A stretch of DNA of 64,000 bases from assembly GCA_946800325.1 (NCBI GenBank), contig OX326960.1, forward strand, positions 13,788,393 to 13,852,392, given 5' to 3'. The position numbers and the translations under genes were made by a program. The notes under the pieces were generated by a model that had not been told where the DNA came from, did no database searches, and was given only the letters and a program-made list of their open reading frames with translations. This stretch comes from Luzula sylvatica. Lineage: Eukaryota; Streptophyta; Magnoliopsida; Poales; Juncaceae. This document shows positions 12,778 through 22,460 of this stretch, piece after piece. Position 1 is the first letter of the stretch. Each line of letters opens with the position of its first letter.

Positions 12778-13186
12778 GTGCATTTGGAGCCCTCTCATTG
12801 GTCAAGAGGTGGTTGAGAGGATTGAGGGTAGTTTGGTAATTTTATGTGAGGAAAGTGGGCTGAATGGTGGTTATGGAGTGAGTGGTTTTCGTATAGAATT
12901 TGGTGTAGACTTTTGTGTGGTATATTACTTGTCTCCTTCCTCATACATGTACCGAAATGGGCAGTATAATATATCGATTTTATCGGCGCGAGGAGAGGAA
13001 GACAACTACACTGTTGGAATGCCAAAAACTTTCGCCCAAAAACCTGAAATTATCAATAAAACACACTTAGTGAAGAAATATTCTTACAATCTTAAATATG
13101 AACAATTGTATATATAAAGTTGTGATTCAAAAGGGCTAATATCCCCAAATTACATATAAAAAAGGTGCTTCATTTTCCTCTTATCA

Positions 13187-13224
13187 AATACCCCCACACT
13201 TAGCTTTTGTCGTCCTCGACAAAA
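13187..13224 (-). other. polypurine tract and hairpin next to LTR A
   Basis: On the minus strand AAGTGTGGGGGT ends about three bases before the LTR start, the position of the plus-strand priming tract. Just upstream (13,205-13,224) is an 8-bp perfect stem, TTTTGTCG with CGACAAAA, around an AGGA loop. This marks LTR A as the true 3' LTR of the element whose 5' LTR is LTR B. Confidence 0.75.
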
Positions 13225-14480
13225 TAAAACGTAATAAAATATATTTTAAGCACAAAAAATACAAGTTAGGTTTTGTTGAAATTGTAATCACACTATCTCA
13301 TAAATTTGAATTTCACAAGAAATATTTATACTCTCTTAATCATATGTTATTTCAAGAGGAACAAAATATCAAACTTCTATAATGACGATTTTGCCAATTT
13401 TTAAGATATTTATTAAGAAATGATTTTCACTCGAAAAAGATAGTTAAACACCACATAATGAACGTAACACCACATAATTAAAGAGGAAAAATCTTTTAAA
13501 AGTATTAATAGAACCAATTTTTTCATTTTTGCAAAAGTTGACCTTAAATGTAAGTAATTCAGTTTTATAACCGTTCGGTACGTAAGTACTTGGGTCCTCC
13601 TTAAATCCAACCAAATTTCCTTAAATTTTGCTCAAAATATTATTTTATATTTTTTTCTTTTCTTTTTTTCTTTTTTCTTTTCTCTTGTTTTTTTTTTCTT
13701 TTGCTTTTTTCTATTTTCTTTTTCTTTTCTTTTTTCTTTTTTTTCTTTTTTCTTTTTTTTTATTTCTTTTTTTTTCTTTCTTTTTTCTTTCTTCTTTCAT
13801 TGAAATAGTTTTATATAAAATATTAATTCACAATGTTTCGAACCGATCATGAGTACGGTTCGCTCATGCCCGGCTTACTCCATTGCGAATTCTTTTTGAA
13901 AAAATCGCGAGCGCAATAAAATTCCGTTTGGTTGGAACATAAGTCGCCATGAACGGTTAGGATCCTTAAGTGTAAGTTGTCAAATTTTTAAACTAATGCA
14001 AAAACTACCAAAAATGGTTGAATAAAACTTTTTAGAATTTCTAAATTAAGAATGGGTTCTTATTCAAAAATGGTGTGCCACATAAATCATAATAAAAATC
14101 ATTTAAAATAAATACTTCTTTAAGCAAATCTTATTATAGACGGGATTGAATCCCAAATTAGTCTCATAAAAGACCGTTTATTGTTTTCTTTAATATTCAT
14201 TTGAGAAAAAGAATATTCTTTAAGTGGATGGTGAAAATTCTTTTTAAGAAGATGTGTGATTGTTTAGACTTGATCGTGGAGAAAAACCGTTTCTTTAACA
14301 AGTATTTAAGTGCTTAAAAATCGAGGACGATCACGAAAAATTGATTTAAAATATGATATATACAATGGTGGTAGAATTTTTTAATTTTTAAAATTTTTAA
14401 AATTTTCAATTTTCATAAAAGCAAAATAAAAGCATAAAAGAAAAATAAAAGCGAATATATACAAAGGAAATCCAAATATT
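13225..14480. other. non-coding 3' internal region of the retrotransposon
   Basis: About 1.25 kb of AT-rich sequence between the two hairpin/polypurine modules. No open frame with protein-like composition is present. It contains a 149-bp purine run on the sense strand (13,650-13,798) and a 7-bp inverted repeat, CGAACCG at 13,839-13,845 and CGGTTCG at 13,856-13,862. It has no second copy in the window, since the other internal region is truncated before it. Confidence 0.7.
13650..13798 (-). repeat. 149-bp nearly pure homopurine tract (sense strand)
   Basis: The plus strand is T/C only except for G at 13,687 and 13,703 and A at 13,713 and 13,762. The element's sense strand is therefore an A-rich A/G run. 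The phenylalanine/leucine-rich open frame on the plus strand here is a by-product of TTT/TTC codons. Such tracts can form triplex DNA or serve as extra plus-strand priming sites. Confidence 0.8.
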
Positions 14481-14518
14481 ATCCCCCCCCACACTTATTT
14501 CCAAGCTTGTCCTCAAGC
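14481..14518 (-). other. second hairpin plus polypurine module
   Basis: The minus strand has a 5-bp stem, GCTTG with CAAGC, around the same AGGA loop (14,505-14,518), then AAGTGTGGGGGGGG (14,483-14,496). It repeats the layout found beside LTR A but lies about 1.3 kb upstream in the element's sense, and no LTR start follows it. The stem sequence differs from the other copy while pairing is preserved. Confidence 0.65.
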
Positions 14519-14596
14519 GAAAAGATACGTAAAAAAATGTCGACTAAAATAGAAAAAAGATGGATAGATAAAACCTGAATTTTTGTTTTGGGTGCG

Positions 14597-14610
14597 TGGG
14601 TTGCCTCCCA
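14597..14610 (-). other. TTGGGAGGCAACCCA hairpin motif
   Basis: The minus strand reads TTGGGAGGCAACCCA, with TGGG pairing to CCCA across an AGGCAA loop. From memory, this word recurs near the end of the coding part of Athila/Tat-type elements. Here it follows the ORF stop by about 45 bases. It links this short element to that lineage. Confidence 0.5.
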
Positions 14611-14653
14611 ACTAGCGCCCTTTCTTTTACGTCTTTGGGCTAGACACCCAAAG

Positions 14654-15820
14654 TTAGCCTATTTCGAGATTATATGAGGCGCTTATGCTTTTAGCGGCTT
14701 TACGACCGCCTTTGAGCAGTCTCATTAAGAGATTGGAGACTTGAGCGATTGCCATGATTATTTTTCGTTTAGCGTAAGTTGAACTTGGCGTGAAGAGTTT
14801 CTTTATTTCATCTTGGATTTTTCCAAGCTTTTCTTCTAAAGGCCTTTGTTGGAGAGGAGTTGTGAGAGGCGTGAGTGTCTCGAATGTATTTGACTTCCTT
14901 GTTAAATCTACACAAGGTGAATTTCTATCATGAGAAGCATCATAGTTCTTAAATGAATTAAAATTGATGATATATGGAAAGAATTCACCTTGGAGAATGG
15001 TAGATTTTTCTTCTTGCTCGTTTGATAATTGCTCGTTTTCATCGATTGGAGTGAGCTGAACCGTCTTTTGGAGAGTCGAATCCAATGACGCATTTTCTTC
15101 TTCAATGGTCGTTCTCGTTCCAACGCTTTCATCGAATCCCCCCATACTTGAACTCTTGTCACCTTCAATCTCCACAATCTCCTCGTTTGAATATTCTAAC
15201 TCGAGACAAATCACTCTTTGATCTAGATCGTTTACGATGGATTGAATATTTCCGAGTCGTCGAGAGGTGGTTTTAATCTCATGCGAGATATCACTTATCT
15301 CTTGTTTGATTTCTTGTTTGATTTCTTCAAAATCTTGTTTGATTTCTTCATAAACTTGTTCTTGCTTTTGTTTAAGAGATACCATCATCGCCATCATTTC
15401 CTCCATCATTCTTTTTAATTCTTGGTCTTGATCTTCATTTTGGGATTGAAATTGTGGATCTTGGTAATCAAATTCATGTTGAGATTCGAGTTCGTTTTGA
15501 GAAGGTTCGTATATGGGGTTTGAGTAATTATTGGTGGTTTCGGTATAGGATTGTGTCTCATAACCCCATGGGGATTCGTTTTCGTATTCGCGAGCTTCGT
15601 AGATGGGATTTTGATAAAGGGTCTCGGTGTGTGATTCTTCGTATTGATTTGAGGTGGAACATGAGAGCAAACCGAGCCTTCGTTCTTCTTTTCTTTCTTC
15701 CCATTCGTCGATGTCTTGATTGATCATTTCTTTAAGCGTCATGTGTTTTGGATATCTTCTTGGAATTCTTTCTTGAGTTAGCAATTCTCCAAACGTTCTT
15801 GGTCCTTCTTGATGATCCAT
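14654..15820 (-). CDS. gag-like coiled-coil protein of a non-autonomous LTR retrotransposon
   Basis: An intact 388-residue frame starts 135 bp after the primer site, at the first long ATG. Residues 1-60 are charged. Residues 65-125 are Tyr/Glu/Gln-rich with two NPIYE motifs (71-75 and 101-105). Residues 131-210 form a strong predicted coiled coil with EEIKQ repeats. Residues 210-345 are acidic and low in structure. The last 40 residues are hydrophobic then basic (LLKGGRKAAK). No zinc knuckle, protease or reverse transcriptase motif is present. The start of the coil, QELKRMMEEMMAMM, resembles DLKTMMEGMMSLM in the gag linker of the Athila-like element at 61.5 kb. I infer a gag-derived structural protein that may join particles made by an autonomous relative. 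It is not a host gene. Confidence 0.72.
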   Translation of the reverse strand: MDHQEGPRTFGELLTQERIPRRYPKHMTLKEMINQDIDEWEERKEERRLGLLSCSTSNQYEESHTETLYQNPIYEAREYENESPWGYETQSYTETTNNYSNPIYEPSQNELESQHEFDYQDPQFQSQNEDQDQELKRMMEEMMAMMVSLKQKQEQVYEEIKQDFEEIKQEIKQEISDISHEIKTTSRRLGNIQSIVNDLDQRVICLELEYSNEEIVEIEGDKSSSMGGFDESVGTRTTIEEENASLDSTLQKTVQLTPIDENEQLSNEQEEKSTILQGEFFPYIINFNSFKNYDASHDRNSPCVDLTRKSNTFETLTPLTTPLQQRPLEEKLGKIQDEIKKLFTPSSTYAKRKIIMAIAQVSNLLMRLLKGGRKAAKSISASYNLEIG

Positions 15821-15975
15821 CTTGCTCTACTCCGTGTACCTCGCAAGAATAGAAAAATTTCGAAATTAGTGAAATATCAAGTTCAAACTTATCAATTCTA
15901 TTAAAAATATCACTCAAGATTGCAAGTTCGATTCATAATTTGACTTAAACATTACTCCCCGGCAGCGGCGCCATT
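15821..15975 (-). other. retrotransposon leader with primer binding site (15,956-15,973)
   Basis: The primer site TGGCGCCGCTGCCGGGGA lies two bases after LTR B, identical to the one beside LTR A. It is followed by a 135-bp untranslated leader before the gag-like ATG. The packaging signal would be expected here. The leader differs from its copy at 11,611-11,745 at one base. Confidence 0.78.
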
Positions 15976-17368
15976 TGATGAGCGGGTTTTCAATCACTTT
16001 TTAATTTGATATATCGTTGTATGTGAAAACCAATTCAATCAACAAGTTTGGAATTTAATGTGTATAGTAGTAATATGCAAGTTCGTTCCACGAGGAGTAT
16101 ATGCGTCAAATAATGAATCAAAACGAGCCAAAAGGCAGAAACTTTTCCAAAAAGAAAATTAAGGGCAGAAACTTTTTCTAAATAGGCAGAAACTTAATCA
16201 AAAAGATATTTCGAAGTTTGCAAAATTAATGAAAATTTGTGAAGAGATAGTTCTGAATATTATCAAATTTATCCTAAAATTTCAAACAATTTGGACAACA
16301 TAATAAAAAGTTATTAACGAATTACAATCAGGTCTCTGAAAAACAGTCCCCTGGAAACAGCAGGTTTTCAGTTTAAGTGACAGTTTTCAAAAATTCATAT
16401 CAATTCGAATATTTCATGAAATTCTACGATTCAAAAATTTCCCGAAACTAGAAATCAAGATCTACGCAGAACAAAAATATCACACAAAGAGAGCACAAGA
16501 TCAAATGCAAGAAACAAGATTTAGAACAAAGATTTTTAGATTCAATCAAGTTTTCTTTACACGACTTCAAACAATCATTCAACATACAAGAAATTCAAGA
16601 TAGAAAAGAATACACCTAGATTGCGTAAAGAAAGTTTCAACGTGCCAAGAGGAGCTCCTTTCCTCGCCTAGTGTCGTCGCTGGATGCTCGAACTGCTGGA
16701 AAGCTAGGACGGTACGAGCGCTTCTCGCTCGAAGTTGTCGACTCTCCCGGATGAAGAAAGCTCCGAGTCCGGTTGTGACGTGTATCTTCTGCGACTAGCT
16801 TCGATTAGATCGATTCACCGGATGAAGTAAGCTTCGAGTCCGGCAAACAATCACTCGAGAATTCGAGTAATTCTTGAATGGTTCTTGACGTTCTTGAAAG
16901 TTCTTGGAAGTGCTTAGAGAGAGAGAAGAAGAAAGGGGAGGGGGAGAAGAAGCAATCCTGCCCCAAGGGCCCTTGGGGTCTATTTATAGTGCATTTGGAG
17001 CCCTCTCATTGGTCAAGAGGTGGTTGAGAGGATTGAGGGTAGTTTGATAATTTTATGTGAGGAAAGTGGGCTGAATGGTGGTTATGGAGTGAGTGGTTTT
17101 CGTATAGAATTTGGTGTAGACTTTTGTGTGGTATATTACTTGTCTCCTTCCTCATACATGTACCGAAATGGGCAGTATAATATATCGATTTTATCGGCGC
17201 GAGGAGAGGAAGACAACTACACTGTTGGAATGCCAAAAACTTTCGCCCAAAAACCTGAAATATTCTTACAATCTTAAATATGAACAATTGTATATATAAA
17301 GTTGTGATTCAAAAGGGCTAATATCCCCAAATTAGATATCAAAAAGGTGCTTCATTTTCCTCTTATCA
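15976..17368 (-). repeat. LTR B (outer 5' LTR), 1,393 bp
   Basis: Starts TGATAAG and ends CTCATCA on the minus strand. Regulatory content matches LTR A: TATAAATA at 16,981-16,988, the 18-bp palindrome at 16,961-16,978, the heat-shock-like motif at 16,891-16,903 and the 26-bp repeat pair. It lacks 29 bp present in LTR A, and the missing piece is bounded by GAAAT on both sides, the mark of a microhomology deletion. The terminal CA abuts array sequence (TAGTTAGC) at 17,369, so this end is the genuine element terminus. Confidence 0.88.
16981..16988 (-). promoter_or_regulatory. TATA box of LTR B
   Basis: TATAAATA on the minus strand, in the same context as in LTR A and next to the conserved 18-bp palindrome. 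This is the promoter expected to drive the intact gag-like ORF. Confidence 0.75.
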
Positions 17369-17895
17369 TAGTTAGCAAGTTAGCTAGTTAGTTAGTTAAT
17401 CTGTATGTAGGAACATAGTTAGTTAGTTAATTAGTTAGTGAGTTAGTGAGTTATCTAGTAGTTAGTTAGTTATTTAGGTCATCAGTTAGTTATTTAGTTA
17501 GTTAGTTTGTTAGTTAGCTAGCTAGTAGTTAGCTGGTTAGTTATTTATTTAGTTAGTTAGTTATTTAGTTGGTGTATGTGGGAATGTAGTTAGTAAGTTA
17601 GTTAGTTAGTTAATAGGTATTTAAGAAGATAGTTAGTTAGTAAATTAGTTAGTTATTATGTTAGTTATCAGTTAGTTAGTTATTTTGTCAGCTAGATAGT
17701 AGTTAGTTAGTTAGTTATTTAGTTAGTAAGTTAGTTAGTTATTTAGTTAGTTAACTAGTTAGTCATTTAGTAAGATAGTTTATTAGTTATCTAGTAGTTA
17801 GTTAGTTAGCTAGTTAGTTATTTAGTATGATTGATAGTTAGTTAGTTAGTTTGCAGTAAGGTAGTTAGTTAGTTAGTTAGTGGGAATGTAGGAAC

Positions 17896-17926
<31 letters not shown>

Positions 17927-18590
17927 ATAGGTATGTAGGAAGATAGTTATTTAGTTAGTTTGTTAATTAGTTAATTTGTTAGTTAGTTAGTTCGTTAGTT
18001 AATAGGTATGTATGAAGGTAGTTAGTTAGTAAGGTAGGTGGTTAACTAGCTAGTTAGTTAGCTAGTAGTTTGTAAGTTAGTTAGTTAATTAGTTAGTTAG
18101 TTATTTAGTTAGTTAGTCGGTTAGTTAGTTATTTAACTAGTAGTTAGTTACATAATTAGTTAATTAATTAGTTAGTTAATTAGTTAGTTAGCAAGTTAGT
18201 TAGTTAGTGGGTATGTACGAAGGTAGCTAGTTAGTTAATTAGTTAGTTTGTTAGTTAATTAGTTACTTATTTAGTTAGTTAGTTAGTTAGTTAAATAGCT
18301 AGTAGTTATGTAGTTTGTTAGTTATTTATTTATTTAGTTAGTTACTTAGTTAGTGGGTATGTAGGAAGGTAGTTAGTATGTTAGTTAGTTACTTTGTTAG
18401 TTAGTTAGTTAATATGTATGTAGGAAGAAAATTGTTTAGTTAATTAGTTAGTTATTTCGTTAGTTAACTAGTAGTTACTTAGTTAGTTAGTTTGTTAGTT
18501 ATTCAGTTAGCTAGTAGGTAGTTAGTTAGTTAGTTAGTTAGTAAGTTAGTTAGTTAGTTAGTTAGTTAATTAGTTAGTTAGTTGGTTAGT
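17369..18590 (-). repeat. (AACT)n array, segment 3 (TTAG orientation)
   Basis: The array resumes immediately after LTR B in the same orientation as before the insertion (segment 2), consistent with the element having landed inside an existing array. Landmark words GTCATCAG, GGTATGTATGAAGG and GGGTATGTACGAAGG recur. No gene is present. Confidence 0.95.
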
Positions 18591-18909
18591 AAACTAACTA
18601 ACTAACTACTAGCTAATTAACTAATTGACTAACTAATTTACTAACTATCTAACTAACTAACTAACTAACTACCTTCTTACATACATATTTACTAACTAAC
18701 TAACTAACGAACTAACTAACTGACCAACCAACTAACTAACTAACTAACTAACTACTAGATAACTAACTAAATAACTAACTAATTAATTAATTAATTAACT
18801 AACGAACTATTTTTCTACATACCTATTAACTAACTGACTAACTAACTAATTAACTAACTAACTGACTAACTAACTACATACCTTCTTACATAACCGCTAA
18901 CTAACTAAA

Positions 18910-18951
<42 letters not shown>

Positions 18952-19146
18952 CTAGCTAACTAACTAACTAAATAAATAACTAACTGATTAACTAACTAAC
19001 TAACTAACTAACTACTAGATAACTAACTCACTTATTAACTATCTAATTAATTAACTAACTATCTAACTAACTAACTATGTTCTTACATACATATTAGCTA
19101 CTAACTAACTCACTAACTCACTAACTCACTAACTAACTAATTAACT
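18591..19146 (+). repeat. inverted array block a (CTAA orientation)
   Basis: A 556-bp block reads AACT on the plus strand between TTAG-oriented flanks. Entry is at GTTAGT-AA-ACTAAC (18,585-18,598) and exit at TAACTAGTTA (19,142-19,151). It includes a local CACTAACT octamer expansion near 19,106-19,135. It is the first of two related inverted blocks. Confidence 0.9.
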
Positions 19147-19645
19147 AGTTAGGTAGTTAGTTAGTGTGAGAGTTAGTTAATTAGTTAGTTAGTTAATTAG
19201 TTAGTTAGTTATTAGTTAGTTAGTCGGTATGTAGGATGGTAGTTAGTAAGTCGGTTAGTTAGTAAATTAGTTAGTTAGTTAGTTAATAGGTATATAGGAA
19301 GACAGTAAGTTAGTTAGTCAGTTAGATAGATACTAGTTAATAGGTATATAGGAAGACAATTAGTTAGCTAGTTAGTTAGTTAATTAGTTAGTTAGTTAGA
19401 TACTAGTTAATGAGTTAGTTAGTAAGTTAGTTAGTCAGTTAGTGAGTTTGTTGGAAGGTAGTTAGTTAATTAGATAGTTAGGTAGTTAGCTATTTAGTTA
19501 GTTTATAGGTATGTATGAAGATAGTTAGTTAGTTAGTTAATTAGTTCGTTATTTAGTCAGTTAGTTGGTTAGCTGGCTAGTAGTTAGTTAGTTAGTTAGT
19601 TAGTTGACTAGCTAGTTAGTTAGTTAGCTAGCTAATAGTTAGTTT

Positions 19646-19677
<32 letters not shown>

Positions 19678-19801
19678 ATGGGTATGTAGGAAGGTAGTTA
19701 GTTAGCTAGTTAGTTAGTCAGTTATCTAGTAGTTAGTTAGTTAGTTAATAAGTAAGTTAGTTAGTTAGTTAGTTAGTTAGTTATTTTTTCTATTAGCTAG
19801 A

Positions 19802-19834
<33 letters not shown>

Positions 19835-20344
19835 TTTTTTCTGTTAGCTAGAAGTTAGTTAGTTAGTTTGTTACTTAGTTATATAGTTAGTTACTTTGTT
19901 TGTTATCAAGTAGTTGGTTAGTTAGTTAGTTAGTTAGGTAACTAGTTAGTTATTTAGTTAGTTAGTTAGTTAGCGAGTAGTTAGCTAGTAATTTATTTAG
20001 TCAGCTAGTTAGTTGGTGGGTATGCAAGAAGGTAGTTAGTTAGTTTGTGAGTTAGTTAATAGGTATGTAGGAAGATAGTTAGTTCCTTAGTTTGTAATAT
20101 AGTTAGTTAGTTAGTAAGTATGTTCGTTAGTTAGTGGATATGTAGGAAGGCGGCTAGTTAGGTTGGTTAGTAAGTTAATCAATTTGTTACTTGAGTTAGT
20201 TATTTAGTTAGTTAGTTAGTTAGTTAGTTAGCCAGTTGTTTGTTAGTTTGTTAACTAGTTAGTTATTTAGTTAGTTAGTTAGTTAGTTTGTTAACTAGTT
20301 AGTTATTTAGTTAGTTAGTTAGTTATTTTGTTAGTTAGTTAGTT
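19147..20344 (-). repeat. (AACT)n array, TTAG-oriented block between the two inverted blocks
   Basis: Its first part (to about 19,740) is closely matched by 20,966-21,530, with shared words such as GTAGGATGGTAG, GATACTAGTTAATAGG and GCTAGCTAATAGTTAG. It also holds a 51-bp direct duplication around TTATTTTTTC (19,781 and 19,832). No gene is present. Confidence 0.9.
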
Positions 20345-20965
20345 AACTAACTAACTAAATAACTAACTAACTAACTAAATAACTAGCTAAACTAACTAAC
20401 TAACTACTAGCTAACTAACTAATTTACTAACTAATTTACTAACTATCTAACTAACTAACTAACGAACTAACTACCTTCTTACATACATATTTACTAACTA
20501 ACGAACTAACTTCTTACATACATATTTACTAACTAACTAACTAACGAACGAACTAACTAACTAACTAGCCAACTAACTAACTAACTAACTACTAGATAAC
20601 TAATTAAATAACTAACTAATTAATTAACTAATTAACTAACAAACTATCTTTCTACATACTTATTAACTAACTAACTAACTAACTAATTAACTAACTAACT
20701 GACTAACTAACTACATACCTTCATACATAACCGCTAACTAACTAAATAACTAACTAACTAACTAACTACTAGCAAACTAACTAACTAAATAAATAACTAA
20801 CTGATTAACTAACTAACTAACTAACTAACTACTAGATAACTAACTCACTTATTAACTAACTAATTAATTAACAAACTATCTATCTAACTAACTAACTACC
20901 TACGTTTTTACATACATATTAGCTACTAACTAACTAACTAACTCACTAACTCACTAACTCACTAA
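20345..20965 (+). repeat. inverted array block b (CTAA orientation)
   Basis: A 621-bp block reads AACT on the plus strand. Entry is at the perfect palindrome GTTAGTTAACTAAC (20,338-20,351) and exit at ACTAATTAGT (20,961-20,970). Its content matches block a, including the closing TAGCTACTAACTAACTCACT series, so the two are copies about 1.8 kb apart. Confidence 0.9.
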
Positions 20966-22187
20966 TTAGTTAGTTAGGTAGTTAGTTAGTTTGAGAGTTA
21001 GTTAATTAGTTAGTTAGTTATTAGTTAGTTAGTTGGTACGTAGGATGGTAGTTAGTTAGTCGGTTAGTTAGTCAATTAGTTAGTTAGTTAGTTAATAGGT
21101 ATATAGGAAGACAGTAAGTTAGTTAGATAGATACTAGTTAATAGGTATGTAGGAAGACAATTAGTTAGCTAGTTAGTTAGTTAATTAGTTAGTTAGTTAG
21201 ATACTAGTTAAATAGTTAGTTAGTAAGTTAGTTAGTCAGTTAGTGAGTTTGTAGGAAGGTAGTTAGTTAATTAGTTAGTTAGGTCATTAGCTATTTAGTT
21301 AGTTTATAGGTATGTATGAAGATAGTTAGTTAGTTAGTTAATTAGTTCGTTATTTAGTCAGTTGGTTAGTTAGTTAGCTAGTAGTTAGTTAGTTAGTTAG
21401 TTAGTTGACTAGTTAGTTAGTTAGTTAGCTAGCTAATAGTTAGTTTGTAAGTTAGTTAGTTAGTTAGTTAGTTAGTTAATATGTATGTAGGAAGGTAGTT
21501 AGTTAGCTAGTTAGTTAGTCAGTTATCTAGTAGTTAGTTAGTTAGTTAGTAAGTAAGTTAGTTAGTTAGTTAGTTATCTAGTAGTTAGTTAGTTAGTCAG
21601 TTGGTTAGTTTGTTAACTAGTTAGTTATTTAATTAGTAAGTTTTTTAGTTCTCTAGTAGTTAGTTAGTTAGCTAGTTAGTTAATTATTCAGTTAGTTAGT
21701 AAGTTAGTTAGTTAGTTAGTGGGAAGGTAGTTAGTTAGTTAATTATATAGTTAATGTGTATGTAGGAAGATGGTTATTTAGTTAGTTAGTGGGTTTGTTA
21801 ATTAGATAGTTTGTTGGTTTGTTAGTTATTTAGTTATTTAGTTTGTTAGTTAGTTAGTTAGTTTGTTAGTTAGTTAGTTAGAAAGGTAGTTAGTTAGTTA
21901 GTTAGTTAATAGGTATGTATGAAGGTAGTTAGTTAGTTAGTTAGATAGTTAACTAGTTAGTTAGTTAGCTTGTGGTTTGTTAGTTAGTTAGTTAACTAGT
22001 TAGTTATTTAGTTAGTTAGTTAGTTAGCTAGTTAACTAGTAGTTAGTTAGTTAATTAGTTAATTAATTAGTTAGTTAATTAGTTAATTAATTAGTTAGTT
22101 AATTAGTTAGTTAGTAAGTTAGTTAGTTGGTGGGTATGTATGAAGGTAGCTAGTTAGTTAGTAAATTTGTTAGCTACTTAGTTAATC

Positions 22188-22220
<33 letters not shown>

Positions 22221-22427
22221 ATTAGTTAGTTATTTATTTATTTAGCTAGTTACTTAAATAGCTAGTAGTTATTTAGATAGTTATTTATTTATTTAGTTTG
22301 TAACTTAGTTAGTGGGTATGTAGGAAGGTGGTTGGTAAGTTAGATAGTTAGTTAATATGTATGTAGGAAGATAGATAGTTTGTTAATTAGTTAGTTATTT
22401 AGTTAGTTATCTAGTAGTTAGTTAGTA

Positions 22428-22460
<33 letters not shown>

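Larger units (their letters stand above)
11766..13186 (-). repeat. LTR A (middle LTR), 1,421 bp, mosaic
   Basis: Begins TGATAAG and ends CTCATCA on the minus strand. It is preceded by a polypurine tract and followed by a primer site, so it acts as both a 3' and a 5' LTR. Compared with LTR B it is identical from 11,766 to 12,009. Between 12,010 and 13,186 there are about 16 substitutions, a change in a GA tract and 29 extra bases flanked by GAAAT. The two open frames inside its U3 part (about 12,795-13,117) overlap each other on opposite strands and look like chance. Confidence 0.88.
10571..17368 (-). mobile_element. compound non-autonomous LTR retrotransposon (LTR-internal-LTR-truncated internal)
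   Basis: Read on the minus strand the order is LTR B (17,368-15,976), primer binding site, 135-bp leader, gag-like ORF, 3' region with hairpins and polypurine tracts, LTR A (13,186-11,766), primer binding site, and a second copy of leader plus ORF cut off at 10,571. LTRs start TG and end CA with TGATRAG termini. No protease, reverse transcriptase, RNase H or integrase is encoded, so the element must depend on enzymes supplied elsewhere. The TGGCGCC-type primer site and the AAGTGTGGGGG polypurine tract are those I associate with the Athila/Tat branch of Ty3 elements. The outer LTR end meets the array precisely at 17,369. The other end is truncated, so no target site duplication can be checked. 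Confidence 0.88.
18591..21530. repeat. tandem duplication, about 1.8 kb period, each copy containing an inversion
   Basis: Inverted block plus following direct block at about 18,591-19,740 is repeated at about 20,345-21,530. Matching words give offsets of 1,835 (TAGCTACTAAC), 1,809 (GTAGGATGGT) and 1,801 (TACTAGTTAA). The drift is explained by gain and loss of 4-bp units. The inversion therefore preceded the duplication. Confidence 0.75.

Noticed and set aside
12795..13117. Open frames on both strands inside LTR A, and their partners at 17,006-17,287
   Set aside because: They lie in LTR U3, overlap each other on opposite strands, and the length changes with a 29-bp indel between copies that breaks the frame. 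Chance frames.
13628..13852. 74-residue Phe/Leu-rich frame resembling a membrane protein
   Set aside because: It is only the translation of a T/C tract. Composition, not coding, explains it.
17369..17373. Target site duplication TAGTT next to LTR B
   Set aside because: The other end of the element is truncated at 10,571, and TAGTT occurs everywhere in the array, so the match carries no information.
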